Source of the DNA: JAUXEH01 sp965602945 | Lineage (GTDB): Bacteria > Acidobacteriota > Aminicenantia > Aminicenantales > Aminicenantaceae | NCBI GenBank assembly: GCA_965602945.1 | Contig: CBFDBC010000091.1 | Coordinates: 1 to 13,254 of the forward strand | Direction: 5' to 3' | DNA: 13,254 bases | In this document: in pieces, positions 1-8,124 of the stretch | How the letters are laid out: each line of letters starts with the position of its first letter | Position numbering within the stretch: position 1 is the first letter of the stretch | The notes under the pieces: model-generated | Databases searched by the model: none | What the model was told of the DNA's origin: nothing | The model's input: the letters and a program-made list of their open reading frames with translations, nothing else | Translations under genes and position numbers: made by a program

Positions 1-1
1 C

Positions 2-637
2 TACCGGACCGCGGACATCTTGGAGGGAGTGTTCCCCAGGATCCAGAACATGATCCTGAACATTGCCTATGACGAAGTGCGGCACGCCGATCAGTTCCAG
101 GCGATGATCGACACGCTGGTAGCCGAGGGGCAGCAGGAGACCCTCTGCTACCGGCATGCCCCGGAGAATCGGGACAAGGAAGAGCTCCGGCTCCTGCATG
201 AGATCATGCGGATCGAGAACGAGCTCATGCACCGCTACCTCAAGTACACCCTGCTCTTCAGTGATCACCAGGACCTGAGCCAGCGCCTGTTCAAGAACGC
301 CATCGACCAGATGCGGCACTGGGACAAGAACGCCGGAACCCTGATCAAGCTGGGCGATGTGGTCCGGATCGAGAACGCGGAGACGGACACAGACGGGGTG
401 GAAAAGAGCCTCTCACCCATGCCCGACCTCTACGCAGGAGAGGACCGGATGGCCGCCCTGGAGAGCCTGCTGCCCACCGAAGAGGAGCTGGTCCGCCTGT
501 ATGAGAAGCTCGTCCCGTTCTTCCCCGAGGGTGAGGTCAAGGACCGGGTCACCCCCAACCTGGCGCTGAACCGGGAGCACGTGTTCACCCAGGCCTACCT
601 GCTGGAGAACGCCCGCCAGGTCGTCGGCCTGGAGTAG
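2..637 (+). CDS. Ferritin-like diiron-type protein (5' end outside the window)
   Basis: The frame is open from the left edge (first full codon at 2) to a TAG at 635-637, so the true start lies upstream and 211 residues are visible. The protein looks all-helical and has spaced Glu/His pairs typical of ferritin/rubrerythrin-type four-helix bundles: a YDEVRHA segment (E25, H28 of the visible part), IENELMH (E72, E74, H77), QMRHWDKNAG (H106, D108) and a C-terminal NREHVF. Such proteins bind a di-iron centre and act in iron storage or peroxide/oxygen handling; which of these applies is not visible. The next gene starts 3 nt after the stop, and its Shine-Dalgarno lies inside this gene's last codons, so the two are probably co-transcribed. 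The superfamily call is moderately firm; the exact family is unknown because the N-terminus is missing. Confidence 0.6.
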   Translation, partial: YRTADILEGVFPRIQNMILNIAYDEVRHADQFQAMIDTLVAEGQQETLCYRHAPENRDKEELRLLHEIMRIENELMHRYLKYTLLFSDHQDLSQRLFKNAIDQMRHWDKNAGTLIKLGDVVRIENAETDTDGVEKSLSPMPDLYAGEDRMAALESLLPTEEELVRLYEKLVPFFPEGEVKDRVTPNLALNREHVFTQAYLLENARQVVGLE

Positions 638-640
638 AGC

Positions 641-1198
641 ATGAAGAAGGTCATCACAGACCTCCGGACGTTCCAGTACTTCTATCCCTACACCGTGGCC
701 GTGGTGGGCGCCCAGGCCGGGGACAGGGCGAACTTCATGTCCTGCGCCTGGCACACCGCCCTGTCGTTCGACCCGCCGCTTTTCGGCATCCTGGTGGCGA
801 AGAAACGGCACACGTACGATCTTATCTCGGAGGCCAAGGAATTCACCGTAAGCTTCCTGGCCCGGGAAGACATCGCCCTCTCGGCACAGATGGGGCGTGT
901 TTCCGGGCACGACCGGGACAAGATCGAGGCATTCCAGGTGGAGCTGTCACCGGCCGTTCACATCCGGACCCCGGTGCTGGACGCCGCCTATGCCGCCTTC
1001 GAATGCACCCTCCGGGACATCTACCCTTGCGGCGATCACGAACTCTTCGTGGGCGAGGTCAAGGCCGTCCAGGTTCGCGAAGAATGCTTCGACAGGCAGG
1101 GCATGCTCGACCCGGGCCGGGTCAAGCCCCTGCTCTACCTGGGCTCGGATTTCTACATCACCGTGGATCCGGATACGCTGGAGCACAAGCTCCCCTAG
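641..1198 (+). CDS. Flavin reductase-like / flavoredoxin-like FMN-binding split-barrel protein
   Basis: This 185-residue protein has the expected length of a flavin reductase-like (split beta-barrel) domain protein. The N-terminal half carries the family pattern: YPYTVAVVGA (16-25), then NFMSCAWHTALSFDPP (31-46), which is the FMN-phosphate-binding region, then LVAKKRHTYDLI and KEFTVSFL. Relatives bind FMN and act as flavoredoxins or NAD(P)H:flavin reductases, and are common in anaerobic bacteria. ATG at 641 is preceded by GGAG at 630-633, a good spacing, inside the end of the ferritin-like gene. Pairing with a ferritin-like protein suggests a redox or oxygen-stress role, which is inference. 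It ends at TAG 1196-1198, 14 bp before the -35 box of the next unit, so it is probably not part of the pilus operon. The electron donor and partner cannot be told. Confidence 0.88.
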   Translation: MKKVITDLRTFQYFYPYTVAVVGAQAGDRANFMSCAWHTALSFDPPLFGILVAKKRHTYDLISEAKEFTVSFLAREDIALSAQMGRVSGHDRDKIEAFQVELSPAVHIRTPVLDAAYAAFECTLRDIYPCGDHELFVGEVKAVQVREECFDRQGMLDPGRVKPLLYLGSDFYITVDPDTLEHKLP

Positions 1199-1211
1199 CC
1201 CAAGATTAGAG

Positions 1212-1239
1212 TTGATTTGCGGAATTAATTCCGTATAAT
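1212..1239 (+). promoter_or_regulatory. Sigma-70-type promoter driving the ABC-TPR-pilD operon
   Basis: TTGATT at 1212-1217 (5 of 6 to TTGACA is not reached; 4 of 6 match) and a perfect TATAAT at 1234-1239 are separated by 16 bp. The region is AT-rich within a GC-rich window and lies in the 53-bp gap between the flavin reductase gene and the ABC ATPase gene. The predicted transcription start, about 7 nt after the -10 box, is near 1246, only about 6 nt before the ATG at 1252. Confidence 0.7.
1220..1233. promoter_or_regulatory. Perfect 14-bp palindrome filling the promoter spacer (candidate operator)
   Basis: CGGAATTAATTCCG reads the same on both strands and occupies nearly the whole spacer between the -35 and -10 boxes. 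A dyad in this place is a classic site for a repressor, or for an activator that distorts the spacer. The cognate regulator is not in the window and the motif is not one I can assign to a family. Confidence 0.55.
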
Positions 1240-1251
1240 AAACCCAGGCAC

Positions 1252-2169
1252 ATGGGCACCGCGATCAAGGTCACCGACCTGCACAAATCCTTCAAATCCG
1301 AGTTCCTGCGCCGCAGGTCCGAGATCCTCAAGGGCATAACCCTGAGCGTCGAAGAGGGAGAGATCTTCGGCTACCTGGGGCCCAACGGAGCCGGCAAGAC
1401 CACGACCCTCAAGTGCCTGCTGGGCCTCATCTTCCCGGAGAAAGGAGACATCGAGATCCTGGGGCACTCCCACCTGTCGCTGCAAGCCAAGAGCCGGCTG
1501 GGTTTCCTGCCTGAAAACCCCTACTTCTACGACTACCTGAGCGCCGCGGAGTTCCTCCGCTACTACAGCCAGCTACATCAGATCCCCAAGGGGGAGCAGG
1601 AGGGCCGGATCGCCTCTCTCCTGGAGCGGGTGGGGCTGAAGGGGGCGGCCGATCTGCAGCTGCGCAAGTTCTCCAAGGGCATGCTGCAGCGGGCCGGCCT
1701 GGCTCAGGCCCTGCTGCACGATCCCGAGCTGGTGCTCCTCGACGAACCCCTGGGCGGCCTCGATCCATTGGGACGCAAGGAGATCCGCGACATCATCGTC
1801 GAACTCAAGGAGGAGGGCCGGACCGTGTTCCTCTCCTCTCACATCCTCCAGGACATCGAGATGATCTGCGACCGTGTGGCCATCATCGTGGAGGGCCGCA
1901 TCGTGAACCAGGGGCTCCTGCACGACCTCATCTCGGAAAAGGTCCTGTTCACGGAGATGACCCTCTCCGGGATCGAGGAGGGCGAGCTGCAGTCCTTCGG
2001 AGAATGCCTGACTACCCGGGGCGGGAAGGTCCTGCTCAAGGTTTTCGAGGAGGCCAAGGTGCAGGAGGTCCTGCGCCTGGCACAGGAGCATGGGGCCCTG
2101 GTGCACTCCCTGGTCCCCAGGACCGGGAGCCTGGAAGACCTGTTCGTGGGGACGGTGAAGGCCCGATGA
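1252..2169 (+). CDS. ABC transporter ATP-binding protein (PilH-like by context)
   Basis: This is a 305-residue ABC ATPase with every key motif: Walker A GPNGAGKT (43-50), Q-loop region FLPEN with Glu88 in place of Gln (usual in this ABC-2 exporter group), signature FSKGMLQ (140-146), Walker B LVLLDEP (160-166), D-loop GGLD (168-171) and switch His197 in LSSHIL. Residues after about 225 form a C-terminal extension typical of NatA/GldA-like ATPases. It would power the membrane partner encoded next, with which it shares a 4-nt ATGA overlap (2166-2169). Downstream lie a TPR protein and PilD, recalling the Myxococcus xanthus pilGHI-pilD block, where an ABC pair is needed for pilus assembly; the PilH role here is inferred from that context. 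The substrate is unknown. No strong Shine-Dalgarno precedes the ATG, and the predicted mRNA start is only about 6 nt upstream, so translation may be near-leaderless. Confidence 0.93.
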   Translation: MGTAIKVTDLHKSFKSEFLRRRSEILKGITLSVEEGEIFGYLGPNGAGKTTTLKCLLGLIFPEKGDIEILGHSHLSLQAKSRLGFLPENPYFYDYLSAAEFLRYYSQLHQIPKGEQEGRIASLLERVGLKGAADLQLRKFSKGMLQRAGLAQALLHDPELVLLDEPLGGLDPLGRKEIRDIIVELKEEGRTVFLSSHILQDIEMICDRVAIIVEGRIVNQGLLHDLISEKVLFTEMTLSGIEEGELQSFGECLTTRGGKVLLKVFEEAKVQEVLRLAQEHGALVHSLVPRTGSLEDLFVGTVKAR

Positions 2170-2930
2170 AGATCCGAGCCATCGCCCTCAACACCTTCCG
2201 CGAAGCCATCCGCGACCGCATCCTGTACCTGCTGCTGTTCGTGGCGGTAGCCAGCCTGATCTTCTCCCGCCTTCTGGCTCTCCTGACCGTGGGCGACCGG
2301 ATCAAGATCATCACCGATGTGGGCCTGGCCTCTTTGTCGATCTTCGGGGCGCTCATGGCCATCCTGATCGGCACCGGGCTGGTCTACAAGGAGATCGACA
2401 AGAAGACCATCTACACCCTGCTGGCCAAGCCCATCCACCGCTGGCAGTTCCTGCTGGGCAAGTTCTTCGGCTTGATCCTGACCCTGATGGTCATGCTCTT
2501 TTTGATGAGCCTGATCTTCATCGTGATCCTCCTGCTGCACCGCGGGCCTCTGGAGTGGGGCATGCTCCTGGCGCTGGTCTTCATCTTCCTCGAGATGTGC
2601 CTCATCACCGCTGTAGCACTGCTCTTCTCCTGCTTTTCAACTCCCATACTCAGCTCCATCTTCTCGCTCGCGTTCTATATCATCGGGCATGTGTCCTGGG
2701 GCCTGGAAACCCTCATCGGCAAGCTCCAGACCGGTTTCAGCCGGACCCTGGCGCGGGTGCTGTACACGCTCATCCCCGATCTCGAGAACTTCAACTTCAA
2801 GACCGAAATCGTCCACCACCTCCCCATCCCCCCCCAGGTCTTCCTCTGGGCCGCCCTATACGGCCTGTGTTACACGGCTTTCGTCCTGGCGCTGGCCGTC
2901 CTGGTCTTCCGGCGCAGGGACTTCATCTGA
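2166..2930 (+). CDS. ABC-2-type transporter permease (PilI-like by context)
   Basis: This is a 254-residue inner-membrane protein with about six hydrophobic spans, near residues 19-35, 52-74, 96-124, 132-157, 161-179 and 224-247. It has the ABC-2 permease layout: a cytoplasmic N-terminal helix with an ALNTFREAIRDR motif, and a VYKEIDKKTIYTLLAKPI loop after the second span. That loop is a hallmark of this permease family and probably contacts the ATPase. I chose ATG 2166, which overlaps the ATPase stop (ATGA) and follows GAAGG, over upstream in-frame starts that would run inside the ATPase gene in another frame and lack a membrane-protein character. It would pair with the preceding ATPase as an exporter or as a machine acting on envelope proteins. 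The pilus role is inferred from neighbours; the substrate is not visible. Confidence 0.88.
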   Translation: MKIRAIALNTFREAIRDRILYLLLFVAVASLIFSRLLALLTVGDRIKIITDVGLASLSIFGALMAILIGTGLVYKEIDKKTIYTLLAKPIHRWQFLLGKFFGLILTLMVMLFLMSLIFIVILLLHRGPLEWGMLLALVFIFLEMCLITAVALLFSCFSTPILSSIFSLAFYIIGHVSWGLETLIGKLQTGFSRTLARVLYTLIPDLENFNFKTEIVHHLPIPPQVFLWAALYGLCYTAFVLALAVLVFRRRDFI

Positions 2931-2934
2931 ACCC

Positions 2935-3771
2935 ATGAAAAAAGGCATCGTTGTCCTGATCCTGATCTTAAGCCTGGCCGGCTTCATGGGGCTCAAGCTC
3001 GTCCTGGACGCCATCCCCCGGGCCCAGGTGCCGGGCGCCTCCATCCTCTATCTCCCCTCGGGCAAGTTTCTGCAGTACGTGTCCCTGGGCAACCGGCCGC
3101 TCATGGCGGACCTGATCTACCTGTGGGCCATCCAGTACTTCAGCAACACGGCCGTCACCGACCGCTACGACCACATGGAGCACGTCTTCTCCATCATCGC
3201 CGAGCTGGATCCCCGCTATGTCGATCCCTACCTGATCGGCGCCATGATCGCCAGTGACGAAGGCGGGGACATTGAAAAGGCCTTCCGCATCCTGGAACTG
3301 GGTTTGGAAAAGAACCCCGGCCAGTGGATCTTCCTCTGGGAAGCCGGACATTATGCCCTTATGCGGCTCAAAGACTTCGAGCGGGCCCGTGAATATTTCA
3401 AGAGGGCCATGGAGATCCCGGGAGCCCCGCCCATAACCAGGCGCCTGTATGCCAACGCCTCCACCGAGCTCTCCGATTATCCGACGGCACTCAAACACTG
3501 GGGGGAGATCTACGAGACCACGGATGACGAGCGTGTCAAGAAGATCGCCACGAACCACCTCTACCGGGTCTATGCCGCCATCCACACCGAGAGCCTGACC
3601 GAGGCCCTCGGCGCCTATCGGGAACGCATCGGCCGTAACCCCGACAGCCTCTCAGATCTGGTTAAAATGGGACTCATCGAGTCCCTCCCCCGGGACCTGG
3701 ACGGCAACGACTATGTCTATGACCCGGCCACCGGAGAGATCACGACGGCAGTCCCATGGTGGAAGCGCTAA
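2935..3771 (+). CDS. Membrane-anchored TPR-repeat protein with a pseudopilin-like C-terminus
   Basis: This is a 278-residue protein with one N-terminal hydrophobic segment (about 4-24) after MKK, so it is a signal anchor or signal peptide with the rest outside the inner membrane. Residues about 80-200 are helical and TPR-like, with recognisable repeats around 93-128 (DPRYVDPYL...AFRILELGLEKNP) and 131-165 (WIFLWEAGHYALMRLKDFERAREYFKRAME). Residues 234-270 (RNPDSLSDLVKMG..., then LPRDLDGNDYVYDPATGEI) resemble the C-terminus of GspG-type major pseudopilins, a segment that in GspG contributes to calcium binding. The start at 2935 lies 4 nt after the permease stop; its Shine-Dalgarno is weak, which suggests coupled translation. 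It overlaps pilD by 16 nt. By place it could be a functional counterpart of Myxococcus PilG, but I see no sequence basis for that name. A periplasmic scaffold for pilus assembly is a reasonable guess. Confidence 0.72.
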   Translation: MKKGIVVLILILSLAGFMGLKLVLDAIPRAQVPGASILYLPSGKFLQYVSLGNRPLMADLIYLWAIQYFSNTAVTDRYDHMEHVFSIIAELDPRYVDPYLIGAMIASDEGGDIEKAFRILELGLEKNPGQWIFLWEAGHYALMRLKDFERAREYFKRAMEIPGAPPITRRLYANASTELSDYPTALKHWGEIYETTDDERVKKIATNHLYRVYAAIHTESLTEALGAYRERIGRNPDSLSDLVKMGLIESLPRDLDGNDYVYDPATGEITTAVPWWKR

Positions 3772-4523
3772 TAATCCTCTGGGGGATGGCCTGGGGCAGC
3801 TTCCTCAACGTCGTGATCTACCGCCTGCCCAACGGGCTGAACCTGGCCCTGCCGCCCTCCCAGTGCCCGAAGTGTGAGACGCGGATAAAGCTCTACCACA
3901 ACATCCCGGTGCTCTCCTGGGTCCTGCTGGGGGGCAAGTGCCGCTACTGCGGCGCCAGGATCCCCGCCACCTACCTCCTGGTCGAGGTGCTGACCCCCCT
4001 CGCCTTCCTGGCCCTCTACCTCAATTTCGGGCTCAGCCTGCATTTCTTCATCTCGTGCCTGTTCACCAGCGGGCTCATCGCCCTGACCTTCATCGACCTC
4101 TTTCATCAGATCCTGCCGGACCAGATCACGCTGCCCGGGCTGGTGCTGGGGGTGGTCTACGCGTTCTTCCGGGACGACCTGATGCTGCGGCAGGCGCTGG
4201 TAGGGGCCCTGGTGGGCGCCGGCATCCTCCTGCTGGTGTACGGCACATACTACCTGCTGCGGCGGAAGGAAGGCTTGGGCATGGGGGATGTGACGCTGAT
4301 GCTCATGGTGGGGGCCTTCCTGGGCTGGCACGGGACCGTCCTCACCCTGATACTGGGTTCGTTCCTGGGGGCCCTGGTGGGGGTTTACATCATCGCGGTC
4401 CGCAGGAAGGACATGCAGTTCGCGCTGCCCTTCGGCACCTTCCTGGCTCCCGCGGCCTTCGTGGCGCTGGTGTGGGGAGAGAGGATCATCACCTGGTATC
4501 TGGGGATGTTCCCCTCTCCCTGA
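3756..4523 (+). CDS. pilD: Prepilin peptidase / N-methyltransferase (PilD)
   Basis: This is a 255-residue polytopic inner-membrane aspartic protease of the PilD/GspO family. It cleaves the leader of type IV prepilins after Gly and methylates the new N-terminus. The N-terminal region GSFLNVVIYRLP (14-25) is diagnostic. A zinc-type four-Cys cytoplasmic loop follows (C37, C40, C62, C65, as CPKC...CRYC), marking a bifunctional enzyme. The two catalytic aspartates fit D114 in FIDLFHQILPD and D178 in GMGD (175-178). The usual IDLDHQ reads IDLFHQ here, a change beside but not at the expected catalytic residue. The ATG at 3756 lies inside the end of the TPR gene with no clear Shine-Dalgarno, so translation is probably coupled. 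Its likely substrates are the four minor prepilins of the opposite operon plus a major pilin outside the window. Length is at the short end for the family. Confidence 0.95.
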   Translation: MVEALIILWGMAWGSFLNVVIYRLPNGLNLALPPSQCPKCETRIKLYHNIPVLSWVLLGGKCRYCGARIPATYLLVEVLTPLAFLALYLNFGLSLHFFISCLFTSGLIALTFIDLFHQILPDQITLPGLVLGVVYAFFRDDLMLRQALVGALVGAGILLLVYGTYYLLRRKEGLGMGDVTLMLMVGAFLGWHGTVLTLILGSFLGALVGVYIIAVRRKDMQFALPFGTFLAPAAFVALVWGERIITWYLGMFPSP

Positions 4524-4545
4524 AGCTTCCTTCCTTTATCCTGCC

Positions 4546-7500
4546 TCAACGCGGGTACTTGATAATGCGGTATACCTCACGCCAGGACTTGATCACGAGA
4601 GTGGATCCGACCGGCTGTTCCAGCCTCTGGATGCTCGAGTTGAACTCCTGGATGTAGACCTCGCGTTTCTTCTTGGAGCCCATGGTCCGCTCGCCGATGG
4701 TGACCGCGGAGCGGGCCTTGCTGACGAGCTGCAGGTTCTCCAGCGGGCCGGTGGCCGAGGTGAAGGCCGAACCGCCCACAGGCGTGTTGCCCACACCCTG
4801 CACGTAGCGGGCGTAGAGATTCCCAAAGCCCGCCAGGCTGACACACGGATCGACACTCTCGATGCTCCCGGTCAGCGTGCTGAAGTACACGATGTAGTCA
4901 GCCACCACCGGGTCGGCCCAGACCTTCTCGCCGCTGCCGATGTCGCCGGACTTCAGCGCCGCCGGGAGGCCGAGGTCTGCCGCGTCCCCTATGAACCACT
5001 CGACTGATGGGGCTGCGTCGTCGATCATGGTGATGAAGGAGTAGGTCACGCTGTCGGGGGCGCGGTCATCCCCGCCCGTCCCGAAATAGACCCGGGGAGG
5101 GGCGTTCGCGATGCCCGGGTTGACCCAGGTCGCAGGCCGCGTGATGATGGGGAAGTTGTCCGGGTCCTCGTAGAGGATGACGTTGGTCCAGGATGTGGCA
5201 TCCACGAACTGTGTGCCCACATCCACTTTCCACAGCCGCCCGTCCAGGTCGCCGACGTAGACCCGGTCCAGGAATCCGTCCTCGGGATCGAGGTCAAGGG
5301 CCGCAGGCGAACCGGGGATGGTGTTGGGGATGTTGCCGGCGCCGGTATCGACCTCGCCGGCGTCGAAGGACCAGATGTCCAGGCCGGTTTCCAGGTCCAG
5401 GGCATAGAAGTGCCGCCCGATCGTGGCGTTCAGGTCGTTGTCATAACCCGAACCCATGAACGCCAGCCAGGAACCGTTGCCGTAGCCCGTCCTCTTAACC
5501 TTGCCGATCACGGGGATCGACCAGGATTCGCCCATGGTGGCATCCGTGAACTCCCAGAGCGGCTGGGGGTCGTCGGGATCCGTGACATCCAGGGCGAAGT
5601 AGTAGTTCAGCCCGCCGGCCATCTGGCTGCCCTGGCCTGCGCCCTGGCCGCACACCAGGATCGTGTGCCAGGAGCCGGACAGCAGCACATCCCGCACCAC
5701 CGGGGTCCCGTCCACGTACACGTCGCGGTTGAAATAGCGGACCAGGTTGATGTTGTCCACCGCCCACATGTTCCTGAGCTTGGGCAGCAGGTTGTAGGGG
5801 ACATAGGCCCATTTCTCCACACCCGTCTCCAGGTTGAAGCAGTGCAGCATGCCGTCGTTGGCGCCCACGTAGAGCACCTTTTCCCGGTTGGCCCAGGTAG
5901 TCTTGAAGGTGTCGTAACCGGCGCCCATCATGGCGTCGACCTCATCCGGAGGCCCGACCACGGCCGGGTTGGAGTGGTTGATGTCGCCCATCTTCCAGTA
6001 GCGGCCCTCACCCCGGACGAATTCGATGAGGCCGGTGTTGTCGTTGTTGACGTCGGCCAGGAGCGGGCCCAGGGTGGCCACCTCGGAGCTGGTGAAGTCG
6101 AGCCGGTTCAGGGTACCCCCGCTCGGCACCGCGGTGTAGATGTTGCGGCTGGCGGGGTTCCGCCCGTCGAGCAGCTCGCCGGCGTCCCAGAGTATGGTCA
6201 CATTGGGGGCCAGGGCCCGCCCGTCGGCTGCGGCCGGGTCCGCGTCGCTGACCGTCTGTAGGTTGGAGTAGGGGTCGGCACTCGGGGCCAGGTCGTGCAC
6301 GTCATAGGCGCGCAGGTGGCCCTGCCACCCCGGGAAGTAGAAGGAGCCCGCGATGATCAGCTTCCGCTCGGTTCCGCTCAGGTCGGTGAGGCTCGCGGCC
6401 ACCGAGGTCCGGGAGTATTCGCGCCGTTCCACGTACACATACTCCATGCGCAGTTCCGCGATGGCCGGCGTCTCGTAAGAGGCGCCGTTGAATTCCGCCA
6501 TGGGGTCTTCGGGTGCGGTCAGAACGGCCTTCCACAAGAGGTTGGAGCCGTAGTGGCTGAAGGTGTGCCATGCCAGGGGCTTAAGCTCGTTGGCGATGGC
6601 GGCTCCCGAAAAGCTGGTGTAGAGCTCCCAGTCCGTCCCGTTGTTGGAGAAGTAATAATCGACGTTCAGGCCGGTGGAGTCCCCTCCGGTCGTGGACTGG
6701 CGCACGGCAGCGAACCGGGCCTTGGTCACGGCATAACGCGTGGGATCGAGACCCCCGGTGATGTCGGTCGAGACGGCCTCGCCATGCATGGCATAGACGT
6801 CGGCCAGCTCGTTGATGACCAGGTAGTAGTTGCCGGAGTCGTTGGCATCCGCCAGGATGATATCCAAGTCGCCGTCCATGTCATAGTCCACCACCTCGGT
6901 GATGTCCACATCGTGCGGAGGCGGCAGGACGGGCTGGCAGTTGTTCAGGCAGTTGAAGCGCAGGTCCAGGGCGCCGTTCACCAGCCCGTGGTTCTTGTAG
7001 AACCAGATGTGGGCCAGGTTGCCGGCGTTCCAGGCGTCGGTGGCGCCGAATATGTCCATGTTGCCGTCGTTCTTGAAGCTGGCCGCGGACAGGCCCACGG
7101 TCCCGGTGGCTTCGGGCATCGGGATGGGGATCTGATGCCGCGTGAAAAAGCCGGTCCCGTCGTTCTCGTAGTAGACGAGGTAGGCGACATCCTCGACCGT
7201 ACCGGCCACGATGTCGACGTCCCCGTCGTTGTCGAAGTCCACGGCGTCGATCGCGGAGCCGCCCCGTCCGGTGGTGAAGCCGGTGGGAGCGTCGTAGTTG
7301 AGCTCTGTGATCTGGAAGTTGACGAGCTTGAAATTCTGGGGCCCAGAGCCCGGGTTGCGCAGCAGGTAGATCTTGTCCTGGCTTATGACCAGCAGGTCCG
7401 TGTCGCCGTCGGTGTCGATGTCCACCGCGGAGACGTGGTCGCCCGCCCAGTTGATGTAGATCCCGGCCGACATGAAAAGGCTCGTGAAGTCCAGGTTGGG

Positions 7501-8124
7501 GGATGCGAAGTGGTCCTGGAACTGGGGATCGAACTTGTTGCCGTCGTTGATGTACATCACGGCATGGAAGCCCTGGTGCACGAAGCAGTCGTCCGAGCCG
7601 CAGTCGTCCACGTCGTTCTTCATGAAGAAGAAATCGAGGTAGGTGTCCCCGTTGAAATCCGCCACAGCGATGCAGGCGGGGCCGCATGTCAGGCCCTCCT
7701 CGTAGACGTGGGTGTCGTCGATGTAGTAGATCATCCCGTCGTCGTCGACGCCGTCGTTGTTCCCGTCGTCGTAGTGGTTCTCCACCAGGATCAGCCGGTA
7801 GTTGTTGCCGATGTCGAGGCCTATGAGCTCGGGCATGCCGTCGCCGTCGAAATCACCGGCGCCCGCCACGTAGATGCGGGCCCCCATGCCGCTGGGAGCG
7901 GCGATGGAAAAGTTCCCGCCCAGCTTGTTCAGTGTGACGGGCCCGGCGGGCCACTGGGCCACCGACGAGTTGGCATGGTCCTTGTAGACCACGTTATTGA
8001 AGTTTTCCGTGAACAAACCCGTGTTTTCCACACACACGATCTGGGCCCAGAACCGGACCCCCAAGATCAGGATCAAGAGTGTGAACGGAATCAATATCCC
8101 CCAAAGCTTCCTTTTCCCTTTCAT
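4546..8124 (-). CDS. pilY1: PilY1-family type IV pilus tip adhesin with an FG-GAP/VCBS-like N-terminal half
   Basis: This is a 1192-residue secreted protein. I prefer ATG 8124: it follows GAGGGA at suitable spacing and gives a clean signal peptide (MKGKRKLWG, then a hydrophobic run to about 27). An ATG at 8169 would add 15 residues and has weak ribosome-binding sequence. The N-terminal half has about six acidic loops of integrin-like FG-GAP/VCBS type: DFDGDG (91), DFNGD (156), DIDTDGDTD (235), DFDNDGDVD (296), FKNDGNMD (350) and DYDMDGDLD (413). The C-terminal half is the PilY1 beta-propeller: YVGANDGMLHCF (about 751-762) and a calcium loop DLDPEDGFLD followed by RVYVGDLDGRLWKVD (about 944 on). 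Several paired cysteines (for example CGPAC, CGSDDC, CLNNC) suggest disulfides. PilY1 proteins sit at the pilus tip, prime assembly with minor pilins and bind surfaces. The gene is last in the minor pilin operon. No von Willebrand A domain is seen. Confidence 0.93.
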   Translation of the reverse strand: MKGKRKLWGILIPFTLLILILGVRFWAQIVCVENTGLFTENFNNVVYKDHANSSVAQWPAGPVTLNKLGGNFSIAAPSGMGARIYVAGAGDFDGDGMPELIGLDIGNNYRLILVENHYDDGNNDGVDDDGMIYYIDDTHVYEEGLTCGPACIAVADFNGDTYLDFFFMKNDVDDCGSDDCFVHQGFHAVMYINDGNKFDPQFQDHFASPNLDFTSLFMSAGIYINWAGDHVSAVDIDTDGDTDLLVISQDKIYLLRNPGSGPQNFKLVNFQITELNYDAPTGFTTGRGGSAIDAVDFDNDGDVDIVAGTVEDVAYLVYYENDGTGFFTRHQIPIPMPEATGTVGLSAASFKNDGNMDIFGATDAWNAGNLAHIWFYKNHGLVNGALDLRFNCLNNCQPVLPPPHDVDITEVVDYDMDGDLDIILADANDSGNYYLVINELADVYAMHGEAVSTDITGGLDPTRYAVTKARFAAVRQSTTGGDSTGLNVDYYFSNNGTDWELYTSFSGAAIANELKPLAWHTFSHYGSNLLWKAVLTAPEDPMAEFNGASYETPAIAELRMEYVYVERREYSRTSVAASLTDLSGTERKLIIAGSFYFPGWQGHLRAYDVHDLAPSADPYSNLQTVSDADPAAADGRALAPNVTILWDAGELLDGRNPASRNIYTAVPSGGTLNRLDFTSSEVATLGPLLADVNNDNTGLIEFVRGEGRYWKMGDINHSNPAVVGPPDEVDAMMGAGYDTFKTTWANREKVLYVGANDGMLHCFNLETGVEKWAYVPYNLLPKLRNMWAVDNINLVRYFNRDVYVDGTPVVRDVLLSGSWHTILVCGQGAGQGSQMAGGLNYYFALDVTDPDDPQPLWEFTDATMGESWSIPVIGKVKRTGYGNGSWLAFMGSGYDNDLNATIGRHFYALDLETGLDIWSFDAGEVDTGAGNIPNTIPGSPAALDLDPEDGFLDRVYVGDLDGRLWKVDVGTQFVDATSWTNVILYEDPDNFPIITRPATWVNPGIANAPPRVYFGTGGDDRAPDSVTYSFITMIDDAAPSVEWFIGDAADLGLPAALKSGDIGSGEKVWADPVVADYIVYFSTLTGSIESVDPCVSLAGFGNLYARYVQGVGNTPVGGSAFTSATGPLENLQLVSKARSAVTIGERTMGSKKKREVYIQEFNSSIQRLEQPVGSTLVIKSWREVYRIIKYPR

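Noticed and set aside
1510..1521. Glu instead of Gln in the ABC ATPase Q-loop as a broken residue
   Set aside because: The LPEN form is usual in NatA/GldA-like ABC-2 exporter ATPases; all other motifs are intact.
4524..4545. Bidirectional terminator between convergent pilD and pilY1
   Set aside because: The 22-bp gap has no inverted repeat and no T-run.
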